Assembly (NCBI RefSeq): GCF_002797315.1 | Contig: NZ_KZ454936.1 | Span: 3,233,645 to 3,297,644 of the forward strand | From: Bacillus sp. FJAT-44742 | GTDB lineage: Bacteria; Bacillota; Bacilli; Bacillales; Marinococcaceae | Length of the DNA: 64,000 nt | Direction of reading: 5' to 3' | Part shown: positions 9,169 through 18,898 of the stretch, in pieces | How positions within the stretch are numbered: position 1 is the first letter of the stretch | Layout of the letters: each line of letters opens with the position of its first letter | Notes under the pieces: generated by a model | The model's database searches: none | Told to the model about the DNA's origin: nothing | The model's input: only the letters and a program-made list of their open reading frames with translations | Position numbers and translations under genes: made by a program

Positions 9169-10238
9169 TATTCGCCCGCCTTTTCCATCATTTCTGCTTG
9201 TTCTTCCACAATAAGAGCATCTATGATTTCATGAAGATCTCCTTGCAGAATTTGATCAAGCTTTTGCACGGTCAGGCCAATACGGTGGTCTGTCACACGG
9301 CTTTGAGGAAAATTATACGTCCGAATTCTTTCGGAACGGTCACCCGTTCCCACAGCGGATTTCCGGTTTTCTGCGTACTCAGCCTGAGCCTCACGCTGAA
9401 ACTTATCATAAATTCGAGCACGAAGAACCTTCATTGCTTTATCCTTATTTTTGATCTGGGATTTTTCATCCTGACAGGAAACAACAATGCCTGTTGGTTC
9501 ATGGGTTAAACGGACCGCTGACATCGTCGTATTTACACTCTGTCCCCCTGGTCCGCTAGAAGCAAAGGTATCCACACGGATATCCTTTTCATGGACTTCC
9601 ACTTCTACTTCTTCAGCTTCCGGAAGTACAGCCACTGTTGCCGTGGAGGTGTGAATTCTTCCTCCTGACTCTGTGGAGGGCACACGCTGCACCCTGTGAG
9701 CTCCATTTTCATACTTCATTTTCGAGTAGGCGCCTTCACCGTTAATCATAAAAATGATTTCCTTGTAGCCGCCAAGCTCCGTGGAGCTTGATTCAATCAC
9801 TTCTGGCTTCCAGCCTTGCTGCTCGGCAAAACGAGAGTACATTTTGTAGAGGTCTCCGGCAAACAGAGCGGCTTCGTCCCCGCCCGCTGCACCCCGAATT
9901 TCCACGATAACGTTTTTATCGTCGTTTGGATCCTTTGGCAGAAGGAGAACTCTAAGCTTTTCTTCAAGCTCTTCTTTTTTCTCACTAAGCTCTGAAATCT
10001 CCATCTTTACCATTTCAACCATTTCGTCATCCAGGCTGTCTTCAAGCATGGATTTGGCATCGGCAAGCTGGGTAGAGACTTCTTTGTACGTCCGGTACGT
10101 TTGCACCGTTTCTTCGATATCTGACTGTTCCTTTGAATATTCTCGGAGTTTCTTGGAATCACTGATCACTTCTGGATCACTTAATAATTCATTTAAATGA
10201 TCATAACGATCTTCTACTGATTGTAGACGTTCAAGCAC
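9168..10238 (-). CDS. prfA: Peptide chain release factor 1
   Basis: RF1 reads UAA and UAG stop codons and releases the peptide. The 356-residue protein carries the catalytic [10 protein letters not shown] loop that PrmC methylates, the preceding [19 protein letters not shown] stretch, and the C-terminal [13 protein letters not shown] segment. The start is a GTG at 10238 with GAGGTG seven bases upstream. It is followed directly by prmC. Because RF1 reads UAG, it is the factor that would terminate the AhpD-like gene at 863-865. Confidence 0.97.
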   Translation of the reverse strand: MLERLQSVEDRYDHLNELLSDPEVISDSKKLREYSKEQSDIEETVQTYRTYKEVSTQLADAKSMLEDSLDDEMVEMVKMEISELSEKKEELEEKLRVLLLPKDPNDDKNVIVEIRGAAGGDEAALFAGDLYKMYSRFAEQQGWKPEVIESSSTELGGYKEIIFMINGEGAYSKMKYENGAHRVQRVPSTESGGRIHTSTATVAVLPEAEEVEVEVHEKDIRVDTFASSGPGGQSVNTTMSAVRLTHEPTGIVVSCQDEKSQIKNKDKAMKVLRARIYDKFQREAQAEYAENRKSAVGTGDRSERIRTYNFPQSRVTDHRIGLTVQKLDQILQGDLHEIIDALIVEEQAEMMEKAGE

Positions 10239-10392
10239 AGGCTTTCACCTCATTTATGATTGCATAACATTCTAATTATATTATAGCAGGACTTTACAGT
10301 CAAAATGTATAGGCGATTATGAGTAGAACTCTTGTTTTTATATGTGAATTAAGGGAATCGTATAAATAAAAGCTGACTAGGAGGTACATAGC

Positions 10393-11721
10393 ATGAAATT
10401 TGTTATTATTGGCGGCGATGCTGCTGGCATGAGTGCAGCGATGCAGATTGTCCGCAACCGCGAAAACCCTGACGTGACAGTTCTTGAAATGGGAAATATA
10501 TATTCCTACGCACAATGCGGTCTCCCTTATGTAATCGGCGGCTCAGTAAAAGGGACCGATCAGTTGATCGCAAGAGACGTCACAACCTTTCGAGAAAAGT
10601 ACGGGATTGATGCCCGCGTATTTCATCAGGTAACCCATGTGAATGCAGAGAAAAAGATCGTCTCAGGGACAAACCTGGAAAGCAATGAGACATTTGAAAT
10701 TCCTTATGACCGGCTCCTGGTAGCAACAGGGGCCCGGCCGTTTCTGCCTCCCTGGAAAAATCATGACCTTCCCGGCATTCATACGTTAAAAACAATCCCT
10801 GACCTGGAATCAATCAAAAGTAATCTTGACCGTGTTAAACATGTCACCATTATTGGCGGCGGGTACATCGGCCTTGAAATGGCTGAAAATTTTCGAGAAA
10901 CAGGACGGCAGGTACGAATGATTGAGCGTGGTAACCGGCTGGCAAAGATGTTTGATGAAGATATGGCAGAGCACATCCATAAGGAAGCGGAAGCAAACGG
11001 AATTGAAACCTGCTTTGAGGAATCAATAGAAGGCTTTGAAGGAAATGACCGTGTCGAAGCAGTGGTGACAAATAAAAACCGTTATGAAACAGATCTGGTC
11101 ATTGCTGCAGTTGGGGTAAGACCAAACACTGATATGCTGAAAGGAACAGATGTGATTTTGGAAACAAACGGGGCGGTGAAAGTCAACTCCTACATGCAGA
11201 CGAACGTGGATGATATTTATGCAGCAGGAGACTGCGCCACACAATACCACCGTATTAAACAAAAAGACGACTATATCCCATTGGGAACTCACGCCAACAA
11301 ACAGGGGCGTGCAGCAGGATTAAACATGGTCAACAACCCGAAGGCATTCCAGGGTATTGTCGGAAGCTCTATTCTGAAATTTCACCGCCTCACTCTAGGA
11401 AGAACAGGCCTTTCTGAAAAAGAAGCGTCAGCTCTTCATTTCCCTTACGAAACTGTGACATATAAAGGCTCAGATATCGCCGGCTATTATGAGGATAAAA
11501 AACCGATTTATATTAAAATTTTATACCGCACAGATAACGATATGCTGATCGGCGGCCAGGTCATTGGAGAGTCCGGGGTGGACAAGCGGGTAGATGTTCT
11601 GGCCACTGCTCTTTTTCACCGTATGACAATCTCAGAATTTGAGGATCTTGACCTTTCCTATGCGCCTCCTTACAACGGGGTGTGGGATCCTCTTCAACAG
11701 GCTGTTCGCCGGGCTAAATAA
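10393..11721 (+). CDS. FAD-dependent CoA-disulfide reductase / NADH oxidase-like protein
   Basis: The 442-residue flavoprotein belongs to the pyridine nucleotide-disulfide reductase family. It has an N-terminal FAD fold ([13 protein letters not shown]), the single redox-active Cys at about position 43 in [13 protein letters not shown], an internal NAD(P) fold ([15 protein letters not shown]), a second FAD motif (IYAAGDCAT) and a dimerisation domain ending in [12 protein letters not shown]. The lone Cys, not a CxxxxC pair, fits CoA-disulfide reductases and water-forming NADH oxidases; length is close to S. aureus Cdr. Staphylococci and bacilli use CoA or bacillithiol as thiol buffers. AGGAGGT lies 8 bp before the ATG. 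It is the only plus-strand gene between 1.1 and 20 kb. Confidence 0.88.
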   Translation: MKFVIIGGDAAGMSAAMQIVRNRENPDVTVLEMGNIYSYAQCGLPYVIGGSVKGTDQLIARDVTTFREKYGIDARVFHQVTHVNAEKKIVSGTNLESNETFEIPYDRLLVATGARPFLPPWKNHDLPGIHTLKTIPDLESIKSNLDRVKHVTIIGGGYIGLEMAENFRETGRQVRMIERGNRLAKMFDEDMAEHIHKEAEANGIETCFEESIEGFEGNDRVEAVVTNKNRYETDLVIAAVGVRPNTDMLKGTDVILETNGAVKVNSYMQTNVDDIYAAGDCATQYHRIKQKDDYIPLGTHANKQGRAAGLNMVNNPKAFQGIVGSSILKFHRLTLGRTGLSEKEASALHFPYETVTYKGSDIAGYYEDKKPIYIKILYRTDNDMLIGGQVIGESGVDKRVDVLATALFHRMTISEFEDLDLSYAPPYNGVWDPLQQAVRRAK

Positions 11722-11755
11722 CACCGAGCATAAGTAATACCACTGCAGAAAAATA

Positions 11756-11777
11756 GTAACCCCAACCAAGGGGTTAC
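11756..11777 (+). other. Hairpin downstream of the CoA-disulfide reductase gene
   Basis: GTAACCCC (11756-11763) and GGGGTTAC (11770-11777) form an 8-bp perfect stem with a 6-nt loop. No T-run follows, so it may be a weak terminator or an mRNA 3' stabiliser. Confidence 0.4.
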
Positions 11778-11863
11778 AGCGTGCACCTCAAACAAAGCAA
11801 CAAAACCACACCTTCCCCCCTTCTTTGCACCATTAGCGGACCCACCATCGAACACGATCCTTC

Positions 11864-11896
11864 AAAAAAAGGCTGCCCCCCTTTGGGGACAGCCTT
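11864..11896 (-). terminator. Rho-independent terminator of the lipoprotein gene
   Basis: On the minus strand AAGGCTG-TCCCC pairs with GGGG-CAGCCTT around a short loop, followed by seven U. It lies 10 bp after the stop codon of the YhcN/YlaJ-like gene. Confidence 0.85.
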
Positions 11897-11905
11897 CCAT
11901 TCTTA

Positions 11906-12394
11906 TTAGCCGTCATTCAATACGTGGACCTCTACATTATACCGAGGCGTGTTTTGTTCATACGCTGTTCTAAGCTCTTTCACTTTATTATCTCTCTCTT
12001 GTTTGCTCCACCCTTGATTTCCGTTCACGTAAACAGTGGCATGACTGCCGCCGTACAGGACATACAAAGGTGTAAAGCCATTTTCTCTGGCAATGTAATG
12101 CATGTTATCTGCATCATCGCCAATGTCGGGACGATCCGCATCCAGTGTGGTAAAGCTGGTTCCGTTATTGATTTCTCCCTGATTCAACGGATGATCAGAG
12201 TGGTCCTGAGGATTAATTGTTCTGTGATTAATCGGGCCTGGACCAAAAAGACCTGGTGTTATTTCCTGGGCGTTCCCATGCTCTTGGGTTCCTCCATGGC
12301 CACCCTGCGCCTCTGTTGCTCCGTCACCGGCTCCGCACCCTGCCGGCACAAGGATAGCTGCACAAAGAACACCTGTTAAAAGCTGCTTTTTCAC
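11906..12394 (-). CDS. YhcN/YlaJ-family sporulation lipoprotein
   Basis: From a GTG at 12394 the 162-residue product begins with a lipoprotein signal (Lys-Lys, hydrophobic stretch) and a lipobox ending LVPAGC. A Gly/Gln/His-rich linker follows, then a C-terminal domain with HYIARENGFTPLYVLYGG, ATVYVNG and an ending YNVEVHVLNDG. That C-terminal region resembles the YhcN/YlaJ domain of lipoproteins found in spore inner membranes. I chose the GTG because GGGGGAG lies 6 bp upstream. The open frame reaches further up to 12454, but that part is Cys-rich and has no ribosome site. Exact role in the spore is unknown for the family. Confidence 0.8.
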   Translation of the reverse strand: MKKQLLTGVLCAAILVPAGCGAGDGATEAQGGHGGTQEHGNAQEITPGLFGPGPINHRTINPQDHSDHPLNQGEINNGTSFTTLDADRPDIGDDADNMHYIARENGFTPLYVLYGGSHATVYVNGNQGWSKQERDNKVKELRTAYEQNTPRYNVEVHVLNDG

Positions 12395-12400
12395 TATTAA

Positions 12401-12433
12401 CTCCCCCTTGCAGCAACACAGAGCTGCTGCAAG
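12401..12433 (-). promoter_or_regulatory. Ribosome site flanked by a perfect 9-bp hairpin
   Basis: GGGGGAG at 12401-12407 is the ribosome site for the GTG start at 12394. Directly upstream in the mRNA, CTTGCAGCA and TGCTGCAAG (12407-12433) form a perfect 9-bp stem with a 9-nt loop that touches the first base of the ribosome site. It could stabilise the mRNA 5' end or modulate translation. Confidence 0.6.
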
Positions 12434-12544
12434 TATAGTCTTTCTCAAAAGCACAGCTTATACACTGGTAACCTGTTACTCCAGACCCTCCTCAGGTTTT
12501 TGAAGCTGACTTAGTAAAACAGCTTCTCCCAGAAACAGTATCTA

Positions 12545-13159
12545 TTAGAGGACTTCATTTTGTAAAGTAAGTGAAGGCTCTGGTTTCCCTGGAACTTCGT
12601 GGCAGTGACGACATCTCGCTTCATATGCTTCATCAGCCCCCACTAGAATAATTTCATCTTCGTAATGAGCTGGTTCACCATCAATGAGGCGCTGCGTTCT
12701 TGAAGCAGGGGAACCGCAGTCCGGGCAAACCGCTTGCAGCTTAGTCACGTCTTCTGCCAAAGCCATCAGCCTCATCACCTGGGTAAATGGCTCTCCTCTA
12801 AAATCCTGGTCCAGACCGGCAAGAACCACCCTAATTCCACTGTCAGCAAGCTCCTGGGCGACTTCCACAATGTCAGCATCAAAAAATTGGGTTTCATCAA
12901 TAGCGACCATTTGAATGTCTTCCTCAAGTCCGTCCAAAATATCTTTTGACCGAGCAACAGCAATTGCCCGCACCTTTGTGCCATTATGAGAAACAACTTC
13001 CTCTTCACTATAACGGTTATCCAAGGCAGGTTTAAACACCGCTACATTCAGCTTTCCAAACAAAGCCAGTCTGATTCTGCGGATCAGCTCCTCAGACTTT
13101 CCTGAAAACATACTTCCGCAAATGACCTCTATCCAGCCTTCCTTTCTCACCACGTACAT
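12545..13159 (-). CDS. tdk: Thymidine kinase (type II)
   Basis: The enzyme phosphorylates thymidine with ATP in the pyrimidine salvage path. The 204-residue protein has the P-loop [11 protein letters not shown], the catalytic DETQFFD motif, the [13 protein letters not shown] lasso region, and four zinc-ligand Cys in two CxxC-type pairs (CPDCG and CRHCH). The ATG at 13159 has a GGGGGAA close upstream; a GTG two codons in has AAGG at better spacing. It lies between prfA and rpmE, as in B. subtilis. Confidence 0.96.
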   Translation of the reverse strand: MYVVRKEGWIEVICGSMFSGKSEELIRRIRLALFGKLNVAVFKPALDNRYSEEEVVSHNGTKVRAIAVARSKDILDGLEEDIQMVAIDETQFFDADIVEVAQELADSGIRVVLAGLDQDFRGEPFTQVMRLMALAEDVTKLQAVCPDCGSPASRTQRLIDGEPAHYEDEIILVGADEAYEARCRHCHEVPGKPEPSLTLQNEVL

Positions 13160-13431
13160 TGCCTTCCCCCACCTTATATTTATTGGTTTACCTAGTGTAC
13201 CCCAGTTTTCCCTGCGTTCAGTCTCTGAAAAAGAAGTGATCTCGTTTAACGCTTCTTATGTAAATGCTTTTCTGGATCTTTCCAAGCAAGCAGAGTGTAT
13301 TAATTTGTTTGTGTTATCTTCTCCTGCACAAGCATCCTCGTCCTCAGACTCTTTCACGAGGTGTACGTGACATAAGAAGTCCGATTCTAAAGAAAGGTTC
13401 CTGCTTTCTGCACAAGCAACTGAATTCAAGC

Positions 13432-13468
13432 AATAAAAAAACAGGCAAGCGGCGTTCCCTTGCCTGTT
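13432..13468 (-). terminator. Rho-independent terminator of the L31 gene
   Basis: ACAGGCAAG (13441-13449) pairs with CTTGCCTGT (13459-13467); on the minus strand it is followed by a U-rich run. It is 29 bp beyond the rpmE2 stop codon. Confidence 0.88.
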
Positions 13469-13496
13469 ACAAGCTTAACACACCACGAAGTAAAAA

Positions 13497-13742
13497 TTAC
13501 TTCATGTTGTATTTCTTCTTAAATTTATCAATTCTTCCACCAGCTTCAGCATTCTTCTGACGGCCAGTGTAGAATGGGTGGGAATCAGAGCTGATTTCCA
13601 CTTTGATTAGAGGATAAGTGTTGCCGTCCTCCCACTCGATTGTTTCGCTTGATCCTTTAGTAGAACCAGTTAGAAACTTAAAACCAGTGCTTGTATCCAT
13701 AAAAACAACTTCTCTGTATTCTGGATGAATAGCTTCTCTCAT
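13497..13742 (-). CDS. rpmE2: 50S ribosomal protein L31, type B (zinc-free)
   Basis: The 81-residue protein begins [16 protein letters not shown] and contains [19 protein letters not shown], a clear L31. It has no cysteine at all, and Ser occupies the places where the zinc-binding form has Cys, so it is the zinc-independent paralog. B. subtilis uses the zinc-binding form at this place beside rho and keeps the zinc-free form (YtiA) elsewhere under Zur. Here the zinc-free type occupies the rho-tdk site. The ATG at 13742 follows GGAAGGAG; the open frame continues upstream but without homology. No Zur box was recognised. Confidence 0.93.
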   Translation of the reverse strand: MREAIHPEYREVVFMDTSTGFKFLTGSTKGSSETIEWEDGNTYPLIKVEISSDSHPFYTGRQKNAEAGGRIDKFKKKYNMK

Positions 13743-13870
13743 TTTTTTCACTCCTTCCGCCCTGAACTTATATATATCAGAGTCTTTGTTCACACATAAA
13801 AGAATTATATCAAGGTGTCTTTTTTTTTTCAACTCTTTTTAAAAATGCTGGCAAGGAAATTACCTTTACC

Positions 13871-15148
13871 TTAACTTTTTCCTGCTGCTACTCCCTTTGC
13901 TTTCTCTTTTTCCATCTCTTCAAAGAATTCATCATTCGTCTTTGTTTTCTTGATCCGCTTAATAAAGTGATCAACAAAATCTGGTGAATCGTTCATTGTT
14001 TTCCTGATTGCCCAAAGATTTTCAAGCTGTTCTTTTGAAACAAGCAGCTCTTCTTTCCGAGTGCTGGAGCGGCGGATATCAATAGATGGGAAGATTCGGC
14101 GTTCCGCAAGACGTCTGTCAAGGTGAAGCTCCATGTTTCCTGTTCCTTTAAATTCTTCATAAATAACATCATCCATACGGGAGCCTGTCTCCACAAGTGC
14201 TGTAGCCAAAATCGTTAAGCTTCCGCCTTCTTCAATGTTTCGCGCGGCTCCAAAGAAACGTTTAGGACGATGGAAGGCAGCCGGGTCAATCCCCCCGGAA
14301 AGAGTTCTTCCGCTTGGAGGGATCACAAGGTTATAGGCACGTGCAAGGCGAGTGATGCTGTCCATTAAAATGACAACGTCTTTCTTGTGCTCAACAAGGC
14401 GCATCGCTCTTTCAAGCACAAGTTCAGCAACTTTTATGTGGTTTTCCGGTACCTCATCAAAAGTGGAGCTGACAACATCTCCCTTAACAGAGCGCTCGAT
14501 GTCAGTAACTTCCTCGGGACGTTCATCAATTAAAAGAACGATCAGTTCAGAATTAGGATGATTTTCGGCTATACTGTTTGCCACTTCCTTTAAGAGGGAC
14601 GTTTTCCCTGCTTTTGGAGGAGCCACAATGAGACCACGCTGCCCGAAGCCGACAGGTGTAATTAAATCAATAATGCGGGCAGAAATTCTTCCCGGTTTGG
14701 TTTCAAGAGTCATTTTTTCCTGAGGATACAGAGGAGTTAAAGCTGGAAAATATGGACGTTCTTTCGCTGTATCAGGATCTTCACCGTTTACCGCATTTAC
14801 TTGCAGGAGGCCGTGATACCTTTCCGTATCCTTTGGCGGCCGCACTTTCCCTGACACCTTGTCCCCGTTTCGCAAATCAAAACGGCGGATCTGGGAAGCG
14901 GAAATATATATATCCTCAGAGCTTGGCAGGTAATTGATCGGACGAAGGAAACCATAGCCTTCGGATTGAATAATTTCAAGTACGCCTTCCATGAACATAA
15001 AGCCGTCTTTTTCTGCCTGTCCTTTTAAAATGGCAAAAATAAGTTCTTTTTTAGTCAGCTTGCTATAGTAAGAGACATTATATTCCCTGGCTAAACCGTA
15101 TAATTCACGGAGTGTCATACTTTCTAATTGACCTAAATTTACATTCAA
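13871..15148 (-). CDS. rho: Transcription termination factor Rho
   Basis: Rho is the hexameric RNA-dependent ATPase that ends unprotected transcripts. The protein of about 425 residues has the N-terminal Rho_N helices ([19 protein letters not shown]), the cold-shock-like RNA-binding domain (EGYGFLRP), Walker [10 protein letters not shown], the Q-loop ([14 protein letters not shown]) and R-loop ([21 protein letters not shown]). I place the start at a TTG (15148): GTGGTGA lies 5 bp before it and the encoded N-terminus then aligns with B. subtilis Rho. The open frame also offers GTG codons at 15160 and 15157, but they lie within that ribosome site. Confidence 0.96.
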   Translation of the reverse strand: MNVNLGQLESMTLRELYGLAREYNVSYYSKLTKKELIFAILKGQAEKDGFMFMEGVLEIIQSEGYGFLRPINYLPSSEDIYISASQIRRFDLRNGDKVSGKVRPPKDTERYHGLLQVNAVNGEDPDTAKERPYFPALTPLYPQEKMTLETKPGRISARIIDLITPVGFGQRGLIVAPPKAGKTSLLKEVANSIAENHPNSELIVLLIDERPEEVTDIERSVKGDVVSSTFDEVPENHIKVAELVLERAMRLVEHKKDVVILMDSITRLARAYNLVIPPSGRTLSGGIDPAAFHRPKRFFGAARNIEEGGSLTILATALVETGSRMDDVIYEEFKGTGNMELHLDRRLAERRIFPSIDIRRSSTRKEELLVSKEQLENLWAIRKTMNDSPDFVDHFIKRIKKTKTNDEFFEEMEKEKAKGVAAGKS

Positions 15149-15375
15149 AGATGTCACCACTTTTCTACATATTTGTACTGCTTTTATCTACCAAATAAAC
15201 CTCTATAACACAATCTGCTTTTCAATAGAGTTTTGGAAATGTCTCAATGGAGAGGGGTAGAAATTCATTTACCTGTTTGGTTATTTCATTTATTTCCTGT
15301 TATGGACATAAGAGGTGTAAACGAAGAGAATAATAGGAAGAAAGAAGTCTTCACTTGATTAGTAAAGTCTTATTT

Positions 15376-15404
15376 ATTGTAAACGGAATCATCGGCTTCT
15401 TCAA
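15376..15404 (-). promoter_or_regulatory. Candidate sigma-A promoter of rho
   Basis: On the minus strand TTGAAG (15404-15399), 17 bp, then TACAAT (15381-15376). Transcription would start near 15369 and leave a leader of about 220 nt before the rho TTG. No other structure was seen in the 15149-15375 stretch. Confidence 0.5.
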
Positions 15405-15415
15405 GAGGAAAGAAA

Positions 15416-15455
15416 GGAAAAGAATGCCGAAAGCCGTCTAAGGCCTCCGACATTC
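15416..15455 (-). terminator. Terminator of glpX
   Basis: In minus-strand RNA, positions 15455-15442 pair with 15435-15422 over 14 bp, counting three G-U pairs, with the loop UUAGAC and a UUUU tail. It lies 13 bp after the glpX stop and 12 bp upstream of the proposed rho promoter. Confidence 0.8.
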
Positions 15456-15468
15456 CCGTATTTAAGGT

Positions 15469-16437
15469 TTAAGGACGGATCACAAAATCTGGTTTCTTTT
15501 TCACGTTATGCTTTCCATCGACAAAACGAACTGTTCCTGAACGGGCGCGCATAACAAGAGACTGAGTCGTTGCTTTGACCCCTTTGTAATGAACTCCTTT
15601 TAACAGCTCTCCGTCGGTCACGCCTGTTGCTGCAAAAATACAATCATCACCGCCGACAAGGTCCTCCATCATGAGTACTTTGTTGACATCTTCAATTCCC
15701 ATTTTCTTACAGCGTTCAAGCTCCTCGTCATTTTGCGGGAGAAGCCTTCCTTGATGTTCGCCGCCTAAGCATTTCAGTCCGACTGCCGCAAGAACTCCTT
15801 CAGGAGCTCCACCGGAACCCAGCATAATATCCACACCAGTTTCATCAAAAGCCGTATTAATTGCCCCGGCTACATCTCCGTCATGAATAAGCTTGATTCG
15901 TGCTCCTGCGTCACGTACTTCCTGAATAATTTTCTTATGTCTATCCCGGTCGAGGATCGTAACAACCACGTCCTCTACATCTTTTCCTTTTGCCTGGGCC
16001 ACTGCTTTTAAGTTATCAATGACAGGAGCATCAAGGCTTACTTTCCCAACAGCTTCAGGTCCGACAGCAATCTTTTCCATGTACATGTCAGGGGCATGGA
16101 GCAGGTTGCCGTGATCAGCAACAGCGATGACTGCAAGTGCATTCCAGAGACCTGCAGCAACAATGTTGGTTCCTTCAAGAGGGTCTACTGCTACATCAAC
16201 ACGCGGCCCAAATCCTGTCCCGAGCTTTTCCCCAATATAAAGCATAGGGGCTTCATCCATTTCCCCTTCCCCGATAACCACTGTTCCTTTCATCGGGATC
16301 GTATCGAATACATCTCTCATGGAGCTTGTGGCTGCATCATCAGCTTCTTCTTTTTTCCCTCTTCCCATCCACCGGGCAGATGCAAGCGCTGCTGCTTCAG
16401 TAACACGAACTAATTCCATTGACAAACTTCTTTCCAT
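15469..16437 (-). CDS. glpX: Class II fructose-1,6-bisphosphatase GlpX
   Basis: The enzyme hydrolyses fructose 1,6-bisphosphate in gluconeogenesis. The 322-residue protein contains [15 protein letters not shown] and the metal-binding DPLEGTN motif, followed by [12 protein letters not shown] and the C-terminal [21 protein letters not shown] family signature. The ATG at 16437 follows AAGGAGAGG; the open frame extends 14 codons further but with no ribosome site. Genes fba, transaldolase-like, murA2, glpX, rho are in the order known from B. subtilis. Confidence 0.96.
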   Translation of the reverse strand: MERSLSMELVRVTEAAALASARWMGRGKKEEADDAATSSMRDVFDTIPMKGTVVIGEGEMDEAPMLYIGEKLGTGFGPRVDVAVDPLEGTNIVAAGLWNALAVIAVADHGNLLHAPDMYMEKIAVGPEAVGKVSLDAPVIDNLKAVAQAKGKDVEDVVVTILDRDRHKKIIQEVRDAGARIKLIHDGDVAGAINTAFDETGVDIMLGSGGAPEGVLAAVGLKCLGGEHQGRLLPQNDEELERCKKMGIEDVNKVLMMEDLVGGDDCIFAATGVTDGELLKGVHYKGVKATTQSLVMRARSGTVRFVDGKHNVKKKPDFVIRP

Positions 16438-16588
16438 AGCGATTCCTCTCCTTTTCCCACACAATTTCTTTCTGATCAATTTGTATGTAAAATCTTCTCT
16501 TTATTTATTCGCCGCTTGTTGCCTTTTCCCCTGTTAAAAAAGCGAAGGAAGAAGAATGGCCCTTTATGGCTCTACTTTATGCTCTTCC

Positions 16589-16604
16589 TGTTTCATGTGA
16601 AACG
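16589..16604. promoter_or_regulatory. parS-like palindrome (candidate ParB/Spo0J site)
   Basis: TGTTTCATGTGAAACG matches the Bacillus parS consensus TGTTNCACGTGAAACA at 14 of 16 positions. The two differences are at the centre and the last base. The arms GTTTCA/TGAAAC are perfectly symmetric. It lies in the 238-bp gap between murA2 and glpX. B. subtilis has several parS sites spread over the origin-proximal part of the chromosome, including this general side. Confidence 0.45.
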
Positions 16605-16675
16605 CTTCGCCTTGCTCGCTTCTATAAACAGAGAAGGCCTCTTTTCAGAGGACCTGTCTCTTTTTTTTCGGCTTA

Positions 16676-17962
16676 TTATGAGCTTTTGACCTGCTCTGCT
16701 TCTTCTTCTGTCAGTCCTTCTCTCCATACCTTGGCGCCCAGGGAGAGGAGTTTTGATTCCAAATCTTCATACCCTCTGTCAATATGCTCAAGCCCTGTTA
16801 TTTCCGTTACCCCTTCAGCCATAAGGCCGGCAATGACCAGGGCCGCTCCCGCACGAAGGTCGCTTGCCTTAACCCGGGCTCCTTGCAGGCGGGTTTTTCC
16901 GTTAATTAATGCAGAACGGCCCTCCACCTTAATGTCAGCGCCCATTCTCCGCAGTTCATCAACATGCTTAAAGCGCGCATTATAAATCGTATCCGTTACA
17001 ATGCTGGTGCCTTGAGCCTTTGTTAAAAGAGAAGTAATGGGCTGCTGGAGGTCCGTGGGAAATCCCGGGTGAACAAGTGTTTTAATATCTACACTTTTCA
17101 ACTTAGGGGAAGAACGGATTAACAGCTGGTCGTCGCCTACGTCGATTTGGACGCCCATTTCCCTAAGCTTGGCAATTAAGGATTCTAAATGATCCGGAAT
17201 CACATTATCAATGATGACCTCGCTGCCTTTTGCTGCCGCCGCAATGATGTAGGTCCCTGCTTCTATCCGGTCTGGAATAATAGGATGGGCACAGCCATGA
17301 AGGCTTTCCACACCATCAATGCGGATCACATTCGTACCGGCTCCTTTGATCCTGGCCCCCATGCTTGTAAGCAATGTAGCCACATCAATAATCTCAGGTT
17401 CTTTTGCAGCGTTTTCAATAATCGTCCTGCCTTCAGCCCTGACAGCAGCAAGCATAATATTAATTGTCGCTCCTACACTGACAACGTCAAGGTAAATCCT
17501 AGCTCCCGTCAGTTTATCTGCCCGCAGGTATATAGCCCCATGCTCATTGGTTACTCTTGCGCCTAATGCTTCAAAGCCTTTGATGTGCTGGTCAATAGGA
17601 CGAGGACCCAGGTTACAGCCCCCCGGAAGCCCTATCGCTGCTCTTTTAAATTTACCCAGCATAGCTCCCATCATATAATAAGAAGCTCTGAGCCGCTTCA
17701 CCCGTCCATTAGGAAGCGGCATAGGAATCACACCGGCCGGGTTCACTGTCATTACCTGATTTTCATAGGACACATCAGCCCCGATATCTTCTAAAAGGTC
17801 AGCTAGTATTTCCACATCCGAGATTCGAGGGAGGTTATCAATCTTTACCGTAGAGTCAGCCAGGATAGCTGCAGGAATCAATGCAACAGCACTATTTTTC
17901 GCACCGCTTATATGTATTTTCCCGTTTAAAGGATATCCTCCCTCAACCATCAACTTCTCCAT
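16676..17962 (-). CDS. murA2: UDP-N-acetylglucosamine 1-carboxyvinyltransferase (MurA2/MurZ type)
   Basis: MurA transfers enolpyruvate from PEP to UDP-GlcNAc, the first committed step of peptidoglycan synthesis. The 428-residue protein has [16 protein letters not shown] near the N-terminus, and the fosfomycin-target Cys near position 117 in [14 protein letters not shown]. It also has the [11 protein letters not shown] and [15 protein letters not shown] segments. Its place between glpX and the transaldolase-like gene corresponds to murAB (murZ) of B. subtilis, the second MurA of low-GC Gram-positives. A main murA is presumably elsewhere. Confidence 0.95.
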   Translation of the reverse strand: MEKLMVEGGYPLNGKIHISGAKNSAVALIPAAILADSTVKIDNLPRISDVEILADLLEDIGADVSYENQVMTVNPAGVIPMPLPNGRVKRLRASYYMMGAMLGKFKRAAIGLPGGCNLGPRPIDQHIKGFEALGARVTNEHGAIYLRADKLTGARIYLDVVSVGATINIMLAAVRAEGRTIIENAAKEPEIIDVATLLTSMGARIKGAGTNVIRIDGVESLHGCAHPIIPDRIEAGTYIIAAAAKGSEVIIDNVIPDHLESLIAKLREMGVQIDVGDDQLLIRSSPKLKSVDIKTLVHPGFPTDLQQPITSLLTKAQGTSIVTDTIYNARFKHVDELRRMGADIKVEGRSALINGKTRLQGARVKASDLRAGAALVIAGLMAEGVTEITGLEHIDRGYEDLESKLLSLGAKVWREGLTEEEAEQVKSS

Positions 17963-18148
17963 GTATGCTCACTTCCTCATAAATATTCTAGTTGCAGGCC
18001 GCCGTTTATACGAACTCTTTATTTTCTTTTTTTACCTAGTATTGACAACCATACCATGTAAAAGACAGGAACAACTACAACTTTCCAGAAAAATTTAAAC
18101 GAAGGCGCCCTGCCCTTGAAAGGAAAGCAGCTGGAGAAAGGGTTTCGG

Positions 18149-18793
18149 CTATTTCTGCTGCTTTTCCCAGTCAGCTAAGAACTTCTCAATGCCCTGATCC
18201 GTAAGGGGATGCTGTGCGAGCTGAGAAATGACTTTCAACGGCACTGTTGAAATGTGTGCTCCTCTGGCTGCAGCTTCAGAAACGTGTAACGGGTGACGCA
18301 CAGAGGCCGCTATAATCTGGGTTTCAATTCCGTGCAAATCGAAAATTTCTGAAATCTGACTAATTAAATCAAGCCCATTATGGCCAATATCATCAAGCCG
18401 GCCAAGAAAAGGTGACACATACGTAGCTCCGGCTCTGGCAGCAAGAAGCGCCTGCACAGACGAAAATACAAGCGTTACATTTGTCTTAATTCCTTCGTCC
18501 GAAAATGTTTTAACCGCTTTCAAACCTTCCATTGTCATTGGAACCTTTACAGTGATGTTTGGAGCAATCGCAGCAAGCTCCCGGCCTTCCTTAATCATCC
18601 CTTCCGCTTCAAGGGAAATTACTTCCGCACTTACAGATCCTTTTACAATTTCAGTAATTTGGCGGAGACGGTCATGAAAATCGATGCCTTCTTTTGCTAC
18701 TAAGCTGGGATTCGTTGTTACTCCGTCCAAAACTCCAAGCTCATGAGCTTCTTTAATCTCTTCTAAGTTAGCTGTATCAATAAAAAATCTCAT
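18149..18793 (-). CDS. tal: Transaldolase / fructose-6-phosphate aldolase-like protein (YwjH)
   Basis: The 214-residue protein is a small (class 3) transaldolase, similar to B. subtilis YwjH. It starts [20 protein letters not shown] and carries the Schiff-base lysine in NITVKVPMT, plus [14 protein letters not shown] and the [19 protein letters not shown]-terminus. Members move a dihydroxyacetone unit in the pentose phosphate pathway; a few act as fructose-6-phosphate aldolases. The ATG at 18793 has GGGGGA eight bases upstream. It follows fba on the same strand with about 100 bp between them. Confidence 0.92.
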   Translation of the reverse strand: MRFFIDTANLEEIKEAHELGVLDGVTTNPSLVAKEGIDFHDRLRQITEIVKGSVSAEVISLEAEGMIKEGRELAAIAPNITVKVPMTMEGLKAVKTFSDEGIKTNVTLVFSSVQALLAARAGATYVSPFLGRLDDIGHNGLDLISQISEIFDLHGIETQIIAASVRHPLHVSEAAARGAHISTVPLKVISQLAQHPLTDQGIEKFLADWEKQQK

Positions 18794-18841
18794 TACGTTT
18801 TCCCCCATTTTCTCAATGTACTTCTCTTTGTACAGAAGTCT

Positions 18842-18863
18842 GCAGGGGCACTGGGGCCCCTGC
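18842..18863 (-). other. GC-rich hairpin between fba and the transaldolase gene
   Basis: GCAGGGGC (18842-18849) and GCCCCTGC (18856-18863) form an 8-bp stem with a 6-nt loop, extendable by flanking AGAC/GTCT with one bulge. No U-run follows on the minus strand. It may protect the fba mRNA 3' end or lower readthrough into the next gene. Confidence 0.45.
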
Positions 18864-18898
18864 CAGACAAACTGTCAATCAAGCATGCTCTTTGTCAA

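Noticed and set aside
12375-12454. Upstream extension of the YhcN/YlaJ-like lipoprotein
   Set aside because: Would place a Cys-rich non-signal segment before the lipoprotein signal; the GTG at 12394 has the ribosome site.
15149-15375. Riboswitch or attenuator in the rho leader
   Set aside because: No hairpin with a U-run or known riboswitch core was recognised.
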